Positions 37,308-46,831 of a DNA stretch of 64,000 nucleotides are shown piece by piece. The notes beneath the pieces were generated by a model, which had not been told where the DNA came from, did no database searches, and worked only from the letters and a program-made list of their open reading frames with translations. The stretch's first letter is position 1; every line of letters begins with the position of its first letter. The stretch is taken from positions 685,001-749,000 of the forward strand of contig JAPWJW010000002.1 of the NCBI GenBank assembly GCA_028283825.1. Direction: 5' to 3'. The translations under genes were made by a program, and so were the position numbers. Origin of the DNA: Azospirillaceae bacterium. Lineage in GTDB: Bacteria > Pseudomonadota > Alphaproteobacteria > Azospirillales > Azospirillaceae.

Positions 37308-37654
37308 GCAATATCGTCCGCGACAGCGACGTGGTGGAGATCGTCGATCCGCCCACCTTCACCTACGGGGAAAAGGTGCGGTCCCGCCGCACCATCCGCA
37401 ACGACGGCACCTACGCCGGGAAGGAGATCGGCGACATCCTGGCCCGCAAGGGGGAGGAGGGCTACGTCGTCAGCATCGGCACCTTCCTGCAGCAGTTCTA
37501 CATCTATGGTGTCGAATTCCCGGGCAGCGGCCACCGCGTCGGCATGAAACGCAAGGAGCTGGAGGCGGTGCTGGCCCCGGCGGAGGATGAGGATCTGCCC
37601 CTGCCCACCGCCCTGCCGGTCCGGGGCCAGCCCGGCGTCGGGGGCCCATCATGA
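37304..37654 (+). CDS. nifZ: NifZ, P-cluster maturation protein
   Basis: A 116-residue NifZ with the typical FTYGEKVRSRRTIRNDGTY and GYVVSIGTFLQQFYIYGVEF blocks. NifZ helps form the second P-cluster of the MoFe protein. It overlaps the LRV gene and the next nifZ-like gene by 4 bp each. Confidence 0.93.
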   Translation: MSNIVRDSDVVEIVDPPTFTYGEKVRSRRTIRNDGTYAGKEIGDILARKGEEGYVVSIGTFLQQFYIYGVEFPGSGHRVGMKRKELEAVLAPAEDEDLPLPTALPVRGQPGVGGPS

Positions 37655-37890
37655 TCGAGCCCCGGCAGCCCCTCTACCAATGGGGCCAGCGCATGCGCAC
37701 CCTGGCCGACCTGGTCAATGACGGATCCTACCCCGACGCGCCGCCGGACGCCCTGCTGGAGGCGGCCGGCACGGTGGGGGAGATCGTGCAGGTCGGGACC
37801 CATGTCGACAGCGGCACGCCCGTCTACCTGGTCGAGTTTCCCGACCGGCGGGTGGTGGGCTGCCTGGAGGAAGAGATCGTGCCGGTTTGA
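37651..37890 (+). CDS. Second short NifZ-domain protein
   Basis: A 79-residue protein with a compact NifZ-like domain (YQWGQRMRTLADLVNDGSYPD, VGEIVQVGTHVDSGTPVYLVEFPD). It is probably a paralogue of the preceding NifZ, with which it overlaps by 4 bp. The ATG overlaps the nifZ stop (ATGA). Whether both are needed is unknown. Confidence 0.82.
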   Translation: MIEPRQPLYQWGQRMRTLADLVNDGSYPDAPPDALLEAAGTVGEIVQVGTHVDSGTPVYLVEFPDRRVVGCLEEEIVPV

Positions 37891-37906
37891 TGGGCGGGGA
37901 CTACAC

Positions 37907-38039
37907 CAGCGGCACGAGGTTTTGCCTTGTGCCGCTGTAGCCCGCGACTGCGGGCGCCGGAGCTTTCCGGGGAGCGTAGCGTACTGGAAAGCGAGGATCA
38001 GCCAAGCCAGCGGATGCTGGCGCCCGGCGATTGAGGGGA
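37907..38039 (+). repeat. Structured intergenic repeat, copy C
   Basis: Hairpin 1: CAGCGGCACGAGG pairs with CCTTGTGCCGCTG. Hairpin 2: GCCCGC-GACT-GCGGGC. Hairpin 3: GCTTTCC pairs with GGAAAGC. Hairpin 4: GCCAGC-GGAT-GCTGGC, then the shared tail. Hairpin 5 is absent. It lies between nifZ2 and the next small gene on the same strand. Confidence 0.85.
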
Positions 38040-38061
38040 TCTGGATCAGAGAGGACGGATC

Positions 38062-38409
38062 ATGTGCATGGCGGCGGCGCGGGACCTTCCGACACCCCTG
38101 CATCCCAACGACGTGGACCGCAAGCGCATCGAACGGGCGCTGGCTGGGCGCCAACGCTACCTCTACGTCCAGCCGGTCGTGGTGGCGGCGCCGGAGGGCT
38201 ATCGCATCGAAAGCCCCTGCTGCTCGCGCAACGTGGACGCCAATGGCGGCGTCATCGATGTGGCGCTGATCCAGTTCGGACAGGGGGCCTGGCGCCTGTT
38301 TCGCAAGGACCACGGGCAGGGCTGCTGGCAACTGCACGGCGCCTACGCCCGCCTGAGCGAGGTGCTGGACCGGCTGAACGTCGATGCCGACCGCCAGTTC
38401 TGGCAATGA
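38062..38409 (+). CDS. Small conserved nif-island protein, unknown
   Basis: A 115-residue protein that I cannot assign to a family with confidence. The central part reads RRYLYVQPVVVAAPEGYRI-like strands, then a Cys-Cys pair (SPCCSRNV) and a beta-rich stretch (VIDVALIQF, AWRLFRKD). There is no signal peptide. It overlaps the next gene by 4 bp (ATGA) and follows repeat copy C, with a GAGAGGA ribosome site. Membership of the nifB operon is likely unless the repeat stops transcription. Confidence 0.7.
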   Translation: MCMAAARDLPTPLHPNDVDRKRIERALAGRQRYLYVQPVVVAAPEGYRIESPCCSRNVDANGGVIDVALIQFGQGAWRLFRKDHGQGCWQLHGAYARLSEVLDRLNVDADRQFWQ

Positions 38410-38693
38410 CGAAAGGGGCGCGGAATATGGTGGTGAGTGCGGAGGATCTGGGCGTGATCGACGGCGTCATGGCGGCCCCGGCGGCGGAGGGGGCGTTCGC
38501 CATCCTGCGCCAACAGCTGCCCCACCTGGCCTGGACGCGGTGCGACGCGACCGACGTGGCGGAGGAGCCGTTCCGCCGCTACCCCGCCTTCGATGTGCAC
38601 CTGCTGGACGGCGGCGGCCACTGCGTGCGCCTGACGGCGGAGCCCGCCAATGCGACCGGCGTGCTGCTGGCCCGGCGGTCGGTGCCGTCATGA
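38406..38693 (+). CDS. Small nif-associated protein (DUF6129-like)
   Basis: A 95-residue protein that resembles the short nif-cluster family DUF6129, judged from LGVIDGVMAAP, LRQQLPHLAWTRCDATDV and the C-terminal VHLLDGGGHCVRLT...ATGVLLA pattern. That assignment is from memory of the family and is moderate. It overlaps both neighbours by 4 bp, so it is translated with the DegT-like gene. Function unknown. Confidence 0.65.
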   Translation: MTKGARNMVVSAEDLGVIDGVMAAPAAEGAFAILRQQLPHLAWTRCDATDVAEEPFRRYPAFDVHLLDGGGHCVRLTAEPANATGVLLARRSVPS

Positions 38694-39868
38694 ACGCGCA
38701 GATGCCAGCGACGGTGGCCGAGGCCGATGGCCTGATCCCCCTCAGCGATCCCGACATCACGGCGGCGGAGGTCGAGGCGGTGGGGCGCGTCCTGCGCTCC
38801 CCCCACCTGTCCGGCGGGGCCGTGGTGGCGGCGTTCGAGGAGGCGTTCGCCCGCTATCTCGGCCGCCGCCATGCCGTGGCGGTGGCCAGCGGCACCCTGG
38901 GCCTGCTGATGGCCCTGCGCGCCCACGGCATCGGGCCGGGCAGCGACGTCATCCTGTCGCCCTATGGCTTCCGCGAGACGCAGCACGCCGTCAGCCTGTC
39001 GGGCGCGCGGCCCGTGTTCTCCGACATCGATTATTGGGCCGGCACGCTGTCGCCGGAAAAGGCGGCGGCCCGCGTCACCCCGGCCACGCGCGCCATCGTG
39101 GCCGGCAACACCAACGGCCACCCGGCCGCCTGGGGCCCCCTGCGCGACCTGGCGAACGAACACGGCCTCATCCTGATCGAGGACAGTACGGAGGCCATCG
39201 GGTCCCGCTATCGCGACGCCCTGGTGGGCAGCTTCGGCGACACGGCGGTGTTCGATTTCTCCCAGCCCGGCGCCTTGTGCTGTGGCGAGGGCGGCATGGT
39301 GGTGACCGACGACGTCGATATCGCCATGGCCCTGCGCCGGCAATGCCGCCATCGGCTGGCGGAACGATCCTCCGTCGTGGTTGGAGGCACGCCGCCCTAC
39401 CAGGCGGGCCTCAGCGACCTGGCGGCGGCCCTGGGCCTGGCGCAACTGCAACGCCTGGATGAGATCCTGGAGAAGCGCCGGGGCGTGCAGCACCTCTATT
39501 TCAAGTACATCCAGTCGTTCGAGGGCATCAAGGATCCCTACATCGGGCCGGACGTCACCGAGGTGAACTGGTTGCTCTACCTGGTGCAACTGGGCACGCG
39601 CTTCAGCCGGTCCAGCCGCGACGCCATCGTGGAGGATCTGCGCCTGGCGGAGGTGGAGGCCGCCGCCTTCTGCCAGCCCCTGCACCTGCAACGCCATTAC
39701 TTCGACTTAGGCTATCGCCGCGGCGATTTCTTCGTCACCGAGAAGGTGGCGGACCGCGCGGTCGCCCTGCCGTTCCACAGCCACCTCAGCGAGGACCAGG
39801 TCGCCCACATCGTGGAGACGATGAAGGACGCGTCCATCAACGTCGGCGCCGGGGCCGCGATCTACTGA
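38690..39868 (+). CDS. DegT/DnrJ/EryC1-fold protein without PLP lysine
   Basis: A 392-residue protein with the sugar aminotransferase (fold-type I) layout: SGTLGLLMAL phosphate-binding segment, SDIDYWAGTL, and Asp165 in LIEDSTEAIGS, which contacts the PLP nitrogen. The segment that should read F-x-F-x3-K...GEGG reads FDFSQPGALCCGEGG, so the Schiff-base lysine is Gly194. It cannot be a standard aminotransferase; a dehydratase-like, binding or regulatory role is possible. It overlaps the preceding gene by 4 bp and lies inside the nif region. Confidence 0.82.
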   Translation: MNAQMPATVAEADGLIPLSDPDITAAEVEAVGRVLRSPHLSGGAVVAAFEEAFARYLGRRHAVAVASGTLGLLMALRAHGIGPGSDVILSPYGFRETQHAVSLSGARPVFSDIDYWAGTLSPEKAAARVTPATRAIVAGNTNGHPAAWGPLRDLANEHGLILIEDSTEAIGSRYRDALVGSFGDTAVFDFSQPGALCCGEGGMVVTDDVDIAMALRRQCRHRLAERSSVVVGGTPPYQAGLSDLAAALGLAQLQRLDEILEKRRGVQHLYFKYIQSFEGIKDPYIGPDVTEVNWLLYLVQLGTRFSRSSRDAIVEDLRLAEVEAAAFCQPLHLQRHYFDLGYRRGDFFVTEKVADRAVALPFHSHLSEDQVAHIVETMKDASINVGAGAAIY

Positions 39869-39916
39869 GCCCTTTTCCCAACCACCCACACGACAAGACT
39901 TTCAGGAGCTTTTCCC

Positions 39917-40225
39917 ATGTCGCTGGTCACCATCCTGCCGTCGGGCAAAACCATAGACGCCGCCGAAGGCATGACCCTGCTGGCCGCCATCCTGGCGGCG
40001 GACGAGACCTTGACCCACAAGTGCAACGGCAACGCCACGTGCGGCACCTGCCACGTCTTCGTGCAGGAGGGGCGCAAGGGCCTGTCCCGCATCGCGCCGC
40101 AGGAGAATGAGCGCCTGGACAGCATGGTGGGCATCGGGTCGAAGTCGCGCCTGGCCTGCCAGGCCAAGGTGCTGGGGACCGAGGCCATCAAGGTGGAACT
40201 GCTGGGCTTCGGCTCCGGCTTTTAA
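39917..40225 (+). CDS. 2Fe-2S ferredoxin
   Basis: A 102-residue ferredoxin with ligands Cys36, Cys42, Cys45 and Cys81 (C-x5-C-x2-C...C), the adrenodoxin/IscFdx-like or nif 2Fe-2S pattern. Probably an electron carrier for cofactor or Fe-S assembly. A GGAGC site precedes the ATG, and the gene follows the DegT-like gene by 48 bp. Repeat copy E starts 3 bp after its stop. Confidence 0.92.
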   Translation: MSLVTILPSGKTIDAAEGMTLLAAILAADETLTHKCNGNATCGTCHVFVQEGRKGLSRIAPQENERLDSMVGIGSKSRLACQAKVLGTEAIKVELLGFGSGF

Positions 40226-40227
40226 AA

Positions 40228-40396
40228 CCAGCGGCCCGAGGCTTTGACTCGTGCCGCTGTAGGACGCGGCCGCGTCCGCCGGAGTTTTGCGGGAAACGAA
40301 GTGGATCGCAAAACGAGGAAGCCAAGGCCACGGATGTGGCCGCCCGGCGATTGAGGGGCGGCCTTTGATCGGCCACGGTCAAAGGCCGCGCATATA
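40228..40396 (+). repeat. Structured intergenic repeat, copy E (five hairpins)
   Basis: Hairpin 1: CAGCGG...CCGCTG with one mismatch. Hairpin 2: GGACGC-GGCC-GCGTCC. Hairpin 3: GTTTTGCG pairs with CGCAAAAC. Hairpin 4: GGCCAC-GGAT-GTGGCC. Hairpin 5: GCGGCCTTTGA pairs with TCAAAGGCCGC. It ends next to an AAAGGAGGA ribosome site for the 71-residue gene at 40409. Confidence 0.88.
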
Positions 40397-40408
40397 AAGG
40401 AGGATTAA

Positions 40409-40624
40409 ATGCAAGTCGAGACGGTGATGATCCACGTCCGCTTCGCGCCGGACGGCACGGTGACGGAAATCGCGGAACGGCCGGACGGCGTCACGGCCCA
40501 GGCCTGGTTCAACCTGCTGAGCCTGAAGGCCACCGGCCAGTACCAGATCTTTGCCGGCGGCCGAGGTCTTTTCCGTCTGCCGCGAACACAAATTGAGGAT
40601 TTGAAGGCCGGGGCCACCGCCTAG
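40409..40624 (+). CDS. Small conserved protein of unknown function
   Basis: A 71-residue protein (MQVETVMIHVRFAPDGTV, then TAQAWFNLLSLKATGQYQIF). It has a strong AAAGGAGG ribosome site directly after repeat copy E. No cysteines, signal peptide or membrane segment. I do not recognise a family, but its beta-strand/helix layout and the context suggest a small nif-associated protein. Confidence 0.7.
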   Translation: MQVETVMIHVRFAPDGTVTEIAERPDGVTAQAWFNLLSLKATGQYQIFAGGRGLFRLPRTQIEDLKAGATA

Positions 40625-40636
40625 GTCCCGCCTTCC

Positions 40637-40678
40637 GGGGGCGTCGCGGCGGACTTCCCTGCCGGCCGCGGCGTCCCC
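40637..40678. terminator. Bidirectional terminator between convergent genes
   Basis: A 14-bp stem with two wobble pairs (40637-40650 with 40665-40678, 14-base loop) sits exactly between the plus-strand 40409 gene and the stop of the minus-strand globin gene. Confidence 0.65.
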
Positions 40679-41092
40679 TTACCCTTCCTGCGGTTCCGGC
40701 TGGTTGCGCATCCAGTCGGCCAGGGGGGCCAGCGCCTGCAGGATGGCCAGGCGCAGGCGCGGGTCGGCGATGGTCACGTCCAACGCCCGCTTCATGCACA
40801 ACAGCCAGGCGTCGCGTTCCGCCGTGCCGACCTTGAACGGCAGGTGGCGCGCCCGCAGGCGCGGGTGCCCGCGTTCGGCGGAATAGCCGGCCGGCCCGCC
40901 GGTCCATTGGCCCAAATACAGCTTCAGCACCCGCTTGGTCTCGGTCAGGTCGGGGGCGTGCATGGCGCGCAGGCCCGCCACCTCCGGCAGGGTGTCCATC
41001 TCATGATAAAAGGCCTCAACCAGTCGGTCGATGGTCGCCTGGCCGCCGACGCTGTCAAAGATCGTCGCCTGCGCGGCCGCTTCGGTCGTCAT
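40679..41092 (-). CDS. glb: Truncated (2-on-2) haemoglobin
   Basis: A 137-residue group II-like truncated globin with the proximal histidine His83 in RHLPFKVG, plus the ERGHPRLRARHLPF and WLLCMKRAL regions typical of the group. It may bind oxygen or NO and shield nitrogenase or Fe-S assembly. AAGGG precedes the ATG. It diverges from sufB, whose NifA site at 41224 is about 130 bp away; no clear minus-strand sigma54 element was found. Confidence 0.88.
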   Translation of the reverse strand: MTTEAAAQATIFDSVGGQATIDRLVEAFYHEMDTLPEVAGLRAMHAPDLTETKRVLKLYLGQWTGGPAGYSAERGHPRLRARHLPFKVGTAERDAWLLCMKRALDVTIADPRLRLAILQALAPLADWMRNQPEPQEG

Positions 41093-41223
41093 CGTTCACA
41101 CCCTTTTCCTTGAGGCCGCATCCCGGCCCCTTACCGCAAGTGTGCACGAAGTATGCCGTCGGCGGGCCCGTGGCAACCCCGCATGTGCCGGCGCGCCGCC
41201 CGGCCCTTCGTGCCAAACCGCCC

Positions 41224-41239
41224 TGTCGGGATTGCGACA
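41224..41239. promoter_or_regulatory. NifA upstream activator site
   Basis: TGTCG-N6-CGACA, an exact TGT-N10-ACA site, 61 bp upstream of the sufB -24 element. Confidence 0.82.
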
Positions 41240-41300
41240 AACGTCCGGTTGCCAACGGGACAGCCCTTTGAAATTTCGCGGAAAAGCTGGGTTTTGCCGC

Positions 41301-41316
41301 TGGCACGGCCGTTGCT
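41301..41316 (+). promoter_or_regulatory. Sigma54 promoter of the suf operon
   Basis: TGGCACG-N4-TTGCT is a full consensus -24/-12 element, 47 bp before sufB. Together with the NifA site it places SUF under nitrogen-fixation control. Confidence 0.88.
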
Positions 41317-41362
41317 GAACATATCCGGCAGAGACCCAGACACGACCGGGGACATCGACGCC

Positions 41363-42829
<1,467 letters not shown>

Positions 42830-42849
42830 AACCGGGAAAGGGATCCATC

Positions 42850-43608
42850 ATGAGCAAGCTGCTGGAAATCCGTGGACTGCATGCCCGTATCCCGGGGGGA
42901 CGGGAGGTGCTGAAGGGCATCGACCTGGATGTCGGCGCCGGTGAGGTGCACGCCATCATGGGTCCCAATGGGGCGGGCAAAAGCACCCTGTCCAGCGTGC
43001 TCGCCGGCAAGCCGGGCTATGAGGTGACGGCCGGCACGGTGCTGTACCGGGGCCGTGACCTGCTGTCCCTGCCGGCGGATGAGCGGGCGCGGGAAGGGGT
43101 GTTCCTGGCCTTCCAGTACCCGGTGGAGATACCGGGGGTGAACAACATGTATTTCCTGCGCGCCGCCCTGAACGCCGGCCGCCGCCAGCGCGGGGTAGCC
43201 GAGCTGGATGCCCAGCAGTTCCTGAAGACGGTGCGGGAACGGCTGAAGCTGCTGGACATCGGTGACGATCTGCTGCGCCGCGCCGTCAATGTCGGTTTTT
43301 CGGGCGGGGAGAAGAAGCGCAATGAGATCTTCCAGATGGCCATGCTGGAACCGGCGCTGGCCATCCTGGATGAAACCGACAGCGGCCTGGACATCGACGC
43401 CCTGCGGGCCGTGTCGGACGGCGTCAACCGCTTGCGCGACCCCGCCCGCGCCATCGTAATGATCACCCATTACCAGCGCCTGCTGGACTACATCGTGCCT
43501 GATCGGGTGCACGTGCTGGCCGACGGCCGCATCGTCGCCTCGGGCGACAAGACCTTCGCCGCCGAACTGGAACGCACCGGCTACGGCCACCTGGGCAACG
43601 CGGCCTAA
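42850..43608 (+). CDS. sufC: SufC, ATPase of the SufBCD complex
   Basis: A 252-residue ABC-type ATPase: Walker A GPNGAGKST, signature FSGGEKKRNE, and Walker B ALAILDETDSGLD with the SufC-specific layout. It powers SufBCD. The start MSKLLEIRGLHAR follows an AAAGGGA site; the frame is open further upstream but lacks a better start. Repeat copy D follows directly. Confidence 0.97.
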   Translation: MSKLLEIRGLHARIPGGREVLKGIDLDVGAGEVHAIMGPNGAGKSTLSSVLAGKPGYEVTAGTVLYRGRDLLSLPADERAREGVFLAFQYPVEIPGVNNMYFLRAALNAGRRQRGVAELDAQQFLKTVRERLKLLDIGDDLLRRAVNVGFSGGEKKRNEIFQMAMLEPALAILDETDSGLDIDALRAVSDGVNRLRDPARAIVMITHYQRLLDYIVPDRVHVLADGRIVASGDKTFAAELERTGYGHLGNAA

Positions 43609-43611
43609 TGC

Positions 43612-43780
43612 CAGCGGCACGAGACTCTGTCTCGTGCCGCTGTAGGACGCGACCGCGTCCGCCGGAAGTTTCCGGGGAACGCAGTGGACTGGAAACTGAG
43701 GAAGCCCAAGCCGGCGGATGCCGGCGCCCGGCGACTGAGGGGCGGCATTTGAACGGTCACGTGCAAATGCCGCGCGTATA
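43612..43780 (+). repeat. Structured intergenic repeat, copy D, inside suf operon
   Basis: Hairpin 1: CAGCGGCACGAGAC-TCT-GTCTCGTGCCGCTG (perfect). Hairpin 2: GGACGC-GACC-GCGTCC. Hairpin 3: AGTTTCC with GGAAACT. Hairpin 4: GCCGGC-GGAT-GCCGGC. Hairpin 5: GCGGCATTTG with CAAATGCCGC. It separates sufC (stop 43608) from sufD (43794). Confidence 0.9.
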
Positions 43781-43793
43781 AGGGGCACACACT

Positions 43794-45080
43794 ATGTTGA
43801 TGACCGATGACAGCGCGCCCTTCCTGGACGCCTTCCATCAACGCCTGGGGGAGGAAGGGCCGGCCTGGCTGGCCCCCCGGCGCCAGGCGGGGATGGATCG
43901 CTTCGCCACCCTGGGCTTCCCCACCCGGCGGCAGGAGGCGTGGCGCTTCACCGACCTGACGCCCCTGACCGATGCCCTGCCGTCATCGGCGCCGTCCACC
44001 GTTGCGCCGATTGCCGGTGACCTGGCGTCTTGGCTGCTGGATGGCCCCACCCATCGCGTGGTGCTGGTGGACGGCCGCGTGGCGTCCGCTACCACGGACG
44101 GCTTGCCAGCCGGCGCCTGGCTGGGATCGCTGGCCGACGCCTTGCGGACGCGGCCCGACCTGGCGGACGGCATCTTCGACGATGGCGGCGGGGCCTTCGC
44201 CGCCCTGAACGCCGCCCTGTTCAGCGACGGCGTGGTCCTGGCGCTGGACCCGGGCGTGGTCCTGGAGCGGCCGGTGGAGATCATCCATCACGCCTCGGTT
44301 GATGCCGCGTCCCACGTCCGTCTCCACCTGGCATTGGGGGCGGGCGCCCGGGCGACGGTGGTGGAAACGGCGGCCGGCGGCGGTGCGGGCTGGGGCAACC
44401 AGGTCACCACCGTGGCGCTGGCCGCCGGTGCCGTCCTGCGCCATGTCCACATCCAGGCGGAGGGTCCGGCCGCCCGCCACACCGCCCTGGTGCGCGCGGT
44501 CCTGGGGGACGGCGCGCGGTACGACGCCTTCGCCCTGATCACCGGCGGCCGCCTGTCGCGCCGCGATGTGGAGGTCACGCTGGCCGGCGACGCCGCCGCC
44601 TTCGCCCTGCACGGTGCCTACCTGCTGCGGGACGCGCAGGAGGCGACCCTGGCGGTGCGTGCCGACCATCATGGGCGGGATTGCCGCACGGAACAGGGGG
44701 TGAAGGGCGTGCTGGCGGGGGCGTCGCACGGCGTCTTCCTGGGCACGGTGGCGGTGCGCCCCGGCGCCGACGGCACGGACGCCCGCCAGCTCAACCGCAA
44801 CCTGCTGCTCAGCCCCACCGCCCGCATCGACACCAAGCCCGAACTTGAGATCCTGGCCGACGATGTGAAGTGCAGCCACGGCGCCACTGTCGGCAGCCTG
44901 GATGAGGCGTCGCTGTTCTATCTCCAGGCCCGGGGCATCGACCCGGAGACGGCCCGCCGGATGCTGGTGGCGGCGTTCGCGGGCGACGTGGTGGACGCCG
45001 CCGGCCTGCCCGGTCCGGTGGCGGATTTGGTCCACCGGCATCTGCAACACTGGCTGCACGGCGAAGGGGGTGAGGCATGA
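43794..45080 (+). CDS. sufD: SufD, Fe-S scaffold subunit
   Basis: A 428-residue SufD. The N-terminal segment GFPTRRQEAWRFTDLTPL and the C-terminal DVKCSHGATVGSLDEASLFYLQARGID are diagnostic. It binds SufB/SufC and helps iron entry. It starts 13 bp after repeat D with an AAGGGG stretch as ribosome site; a second ATG two codons on is possible. It overlaps sufS by 4 bp. Confidence 0.96.
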   Translation: MLMTDDSAPFLDAFHQRLGEEGPAWLAPRRQAGMDRFATLGFPTRRQEAWRFTDLTPLTDALPSSAPSTVAPIAGDLASWLLDGPTHRVVLVDGRVASATTDGLPAGAWLGSLADALRTRPDLADGIFDDGGGAFAALNAALFSDGVVLALDPGVVLERPVEIIHHASVDAASHVRLHLALGAGARATVVETAAGGGAGWGNQVTTVALAAGAVLRHVHIQAEGPAARHTALVRAVLGDGARYDAFALITGGRLSRRDVEVTLAGDAAAFALHGAYLLRDAQEATLAVRADHHGRDCRTEQGVKGVLAGASHGVFLGTVAVRPGADGTDARQLNRNLLLSPTARIDTKPELEILADDVKCSHGATVGSLDEASLFYLQARGIDPETARRMLVAAFAGDVVDAAGLPGPVADLVHRHLQHWLHGEGGEA

Positions 45081-46345
45081 CCATCCTGGAAGAAAACCCG
45101 GCCCTGGCCTGGCCCATCACCGCACCCGTCCTGGACCCGGCGGCGGTGCGGCGGCAGTTCCCCATCTTCGGGCGCAACCCCGGCCTGGTGTTCCTGGATA
45201 CCGCCGCCAGCGCGCAGAAGCCGCGCGCCGTGATCGATGGCGTGGCGGAGTTCTACCGCACCGACTACGCCAACGTGCATCGGGGCGTCTATGGCCTCAG
45301 CGCCCGCTCCACCGACCGGTTCGAGGCGGCGCGGCGCACCGTCGCCCGCTTCATCAACGCCCAGGCGGGCGAGGTGGTGTTCGTGCGCGGCGCGACGGAG
45401 GGCATCAACCTGGTGGCCCAGACCTGGGGGTGGGATTTCCTGCACCCCGGCGACCGGGTGGTGGTGTCGGAGTTGGAGCACCATTCCAACATCGTGCCGT
45501 GGCAGATGCTGCGCCAGCGCCTGGGCATCGAGCTGGTGGTGGCGCCCATCGGCCCCGATGGCGGGCTGGACCTGGCGGCGTTCAAGGATCTGCTGACCCC
45601 GCGTACCCGGCTGGTGGCCATGACGCACGTGGCCAATGTCACCGGCGGCGTCGTGCCGGTGGCCGAGGTGGTGCGCCTGGCCCACGCGTGCGGCGCCAAG
45701 GTGCTGCTGGACGGCTGCCAGGCGGTGCCGCGCCTGCCGGTGGATGTGCGGGCGCTGGATTGCGACTTCTACGTCTTCTCCGGCCACAAATGTTATGGCC
45801 CCACCGGCATCGGCGTGCTGTACGCCAAGGCCGCCCTGCTGGACGCCATGCCGCCGTGGCAGGGTGGCGGCGACATGATCCGCACCGTCACCTTCGCGGA
45901 GACCACCTACCAGGATGGCCCCCAGCGGTTCGAGGCGGGAACGCCCGACATCTCCGGCGCCATCGGCCTGGCCCTGGCGCTGGAGTTCATGGAAATGCTG
46001 GGCCGCGATGCCATCCGCGATCATGAGGCCGCCCTGACCCGCTATGCCGAGGCGATTCTGACCGGCATCGCCGGCGTCCATCTGGTGGGGGCGGGGCCGG
46101 AGCGGCTGGGGGCTCTCTCCTTCCTGGTGGATGGCATCCACCCGCACGACCTCGCCACCATCTTCGACCAGCACGACGTCGCCGTGCGCGCCGGCCACCA
46201 CTGCGCCCAGCCGCTGATGGACCGGCTGGGCCTGGCCGCCACCGCCCGCGCGTCCTTCGGCGTCTACAGCACCGAGGCCGACGTGGACCGCCTGGCTGAT
46301 GCCATCCGCGCGGCCCAGCGCCTGTTCGGCGTCACCAGCCATTAG
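45077..46345 (+). CDS. sufS: SufS, cysteine desulfurase
   Basis: A 422-residue group II cysteine desulfurase. The PLP lysine is in FSGHKCYGPTGIG and the catalytic cysteine in RAGHHCAQPLMDRLG. It supplies sulfur to SufU/SufBCD. It overlaps sufD by 4 bp. This is a second desulfurase in the island besides NifS. Confidence 0.96.
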   Translation: MTILEENPALAWPITAPVLDPAAVRRQFPIFGRNPGLVFLDTAASAQKPRAVIDGVAEFYRTDYANVHRGVYGLSARSTDRFEAARRTVARFINAQAGEVVFVRGATEGINLVAQTWGWDFLHPGDRVVVSELEHHSNIVPWQMLRQRLGIELVVAPIGPDGGLDLAAFKDLLTPRTRLVAMTHVANVTGGVVPVAEVVRLAHACGAKVLLDGCQAVPRLPVDVRALDCDFYVFSGHKCYGPTGIGVLYAKAALLDAMPPWQGGGDMIRTVTFAETTYQDGPQRFEAGTPDISGAIGLALALEFMEMLGRDAIRDHEAALTRYAEAILTGIAGVHLVGAGPERLGALSFLVDGIHPHDLATIFDQHDVAVRAGHHCAQPLMDRLGLAATARASFGVYSTEADVDRLADAIRAAQRLFGVTSH

Positions 46346-46354
46346 GGGCACCCC

Positions 46355-46819
46355 ATGGATTTGCGCGACCTCTACCAGGACATCATCCTGGACCACGGGA
46401 GATCCCCCCGGAACTTCCGGGTGCTGGACGACCCCAGCCATTTCGCCCACGGGCACAACCCGCTGTGCGGCGACAAGGTCACCATCTTCCTGCGGCTGGA
46501 CGGCGACCGCATCGTGGAGGTGAGTTTCGAGGGCAAGGGCTGCGCCATCTCCACCGCCTCGGCCTCGCTGATGACGGAGATCGTGCTGAACAAGACGCTG
46601 CCGGAGGCCGAGGCCCTGTTCGGCCATTTCCATAGTGCCGTGACCACCGGCGCCGACACCGGCCTGCCCGATGCCCTGGTGGAGGATGGCGACCGCCTGC
46701 GGCCCCTGGCCGGCGTCAAGGCCTACCCAGCGCGGGTGAAGTGCGCCACCCTGGCCTGGCACACGCTGGAGGCGGCGGTGAAGGGCGGCGGCCTGGCCAC
46801 GCCGATCAAGACCGAATAG
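46355..46819 (+). CDS. sufU: SufU/IscU-type scaffold or sulfur-transfer protein
   Basis: A 154-residue U-type protein with the three cysteines in LCGDKV, GKGCAIS and VKCATLAW. In SUF systems with SufS, SufU carries sulfur as a zinc protein. Here it may also stand in for the missing IscU part of NifU (inference). It follows sufS by 9 bp. Confidence 0.93.
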   Translation: MDLRDLYQDIILDHGRSPRNFRVLDDPSHFAHGHNPLCGDKVTIFLRLDGDRIVEVSFEGKGCAISTASASLMTEIVLNKTLPEAEALFGHFHSAVTTGADTGLPDALVEDGDRLRPLAGVKAYPARVKCATLAWHTLEAAVKGGGLATPIKTE

Positions 46820-46831
46820 GGGCCCCCAGAC

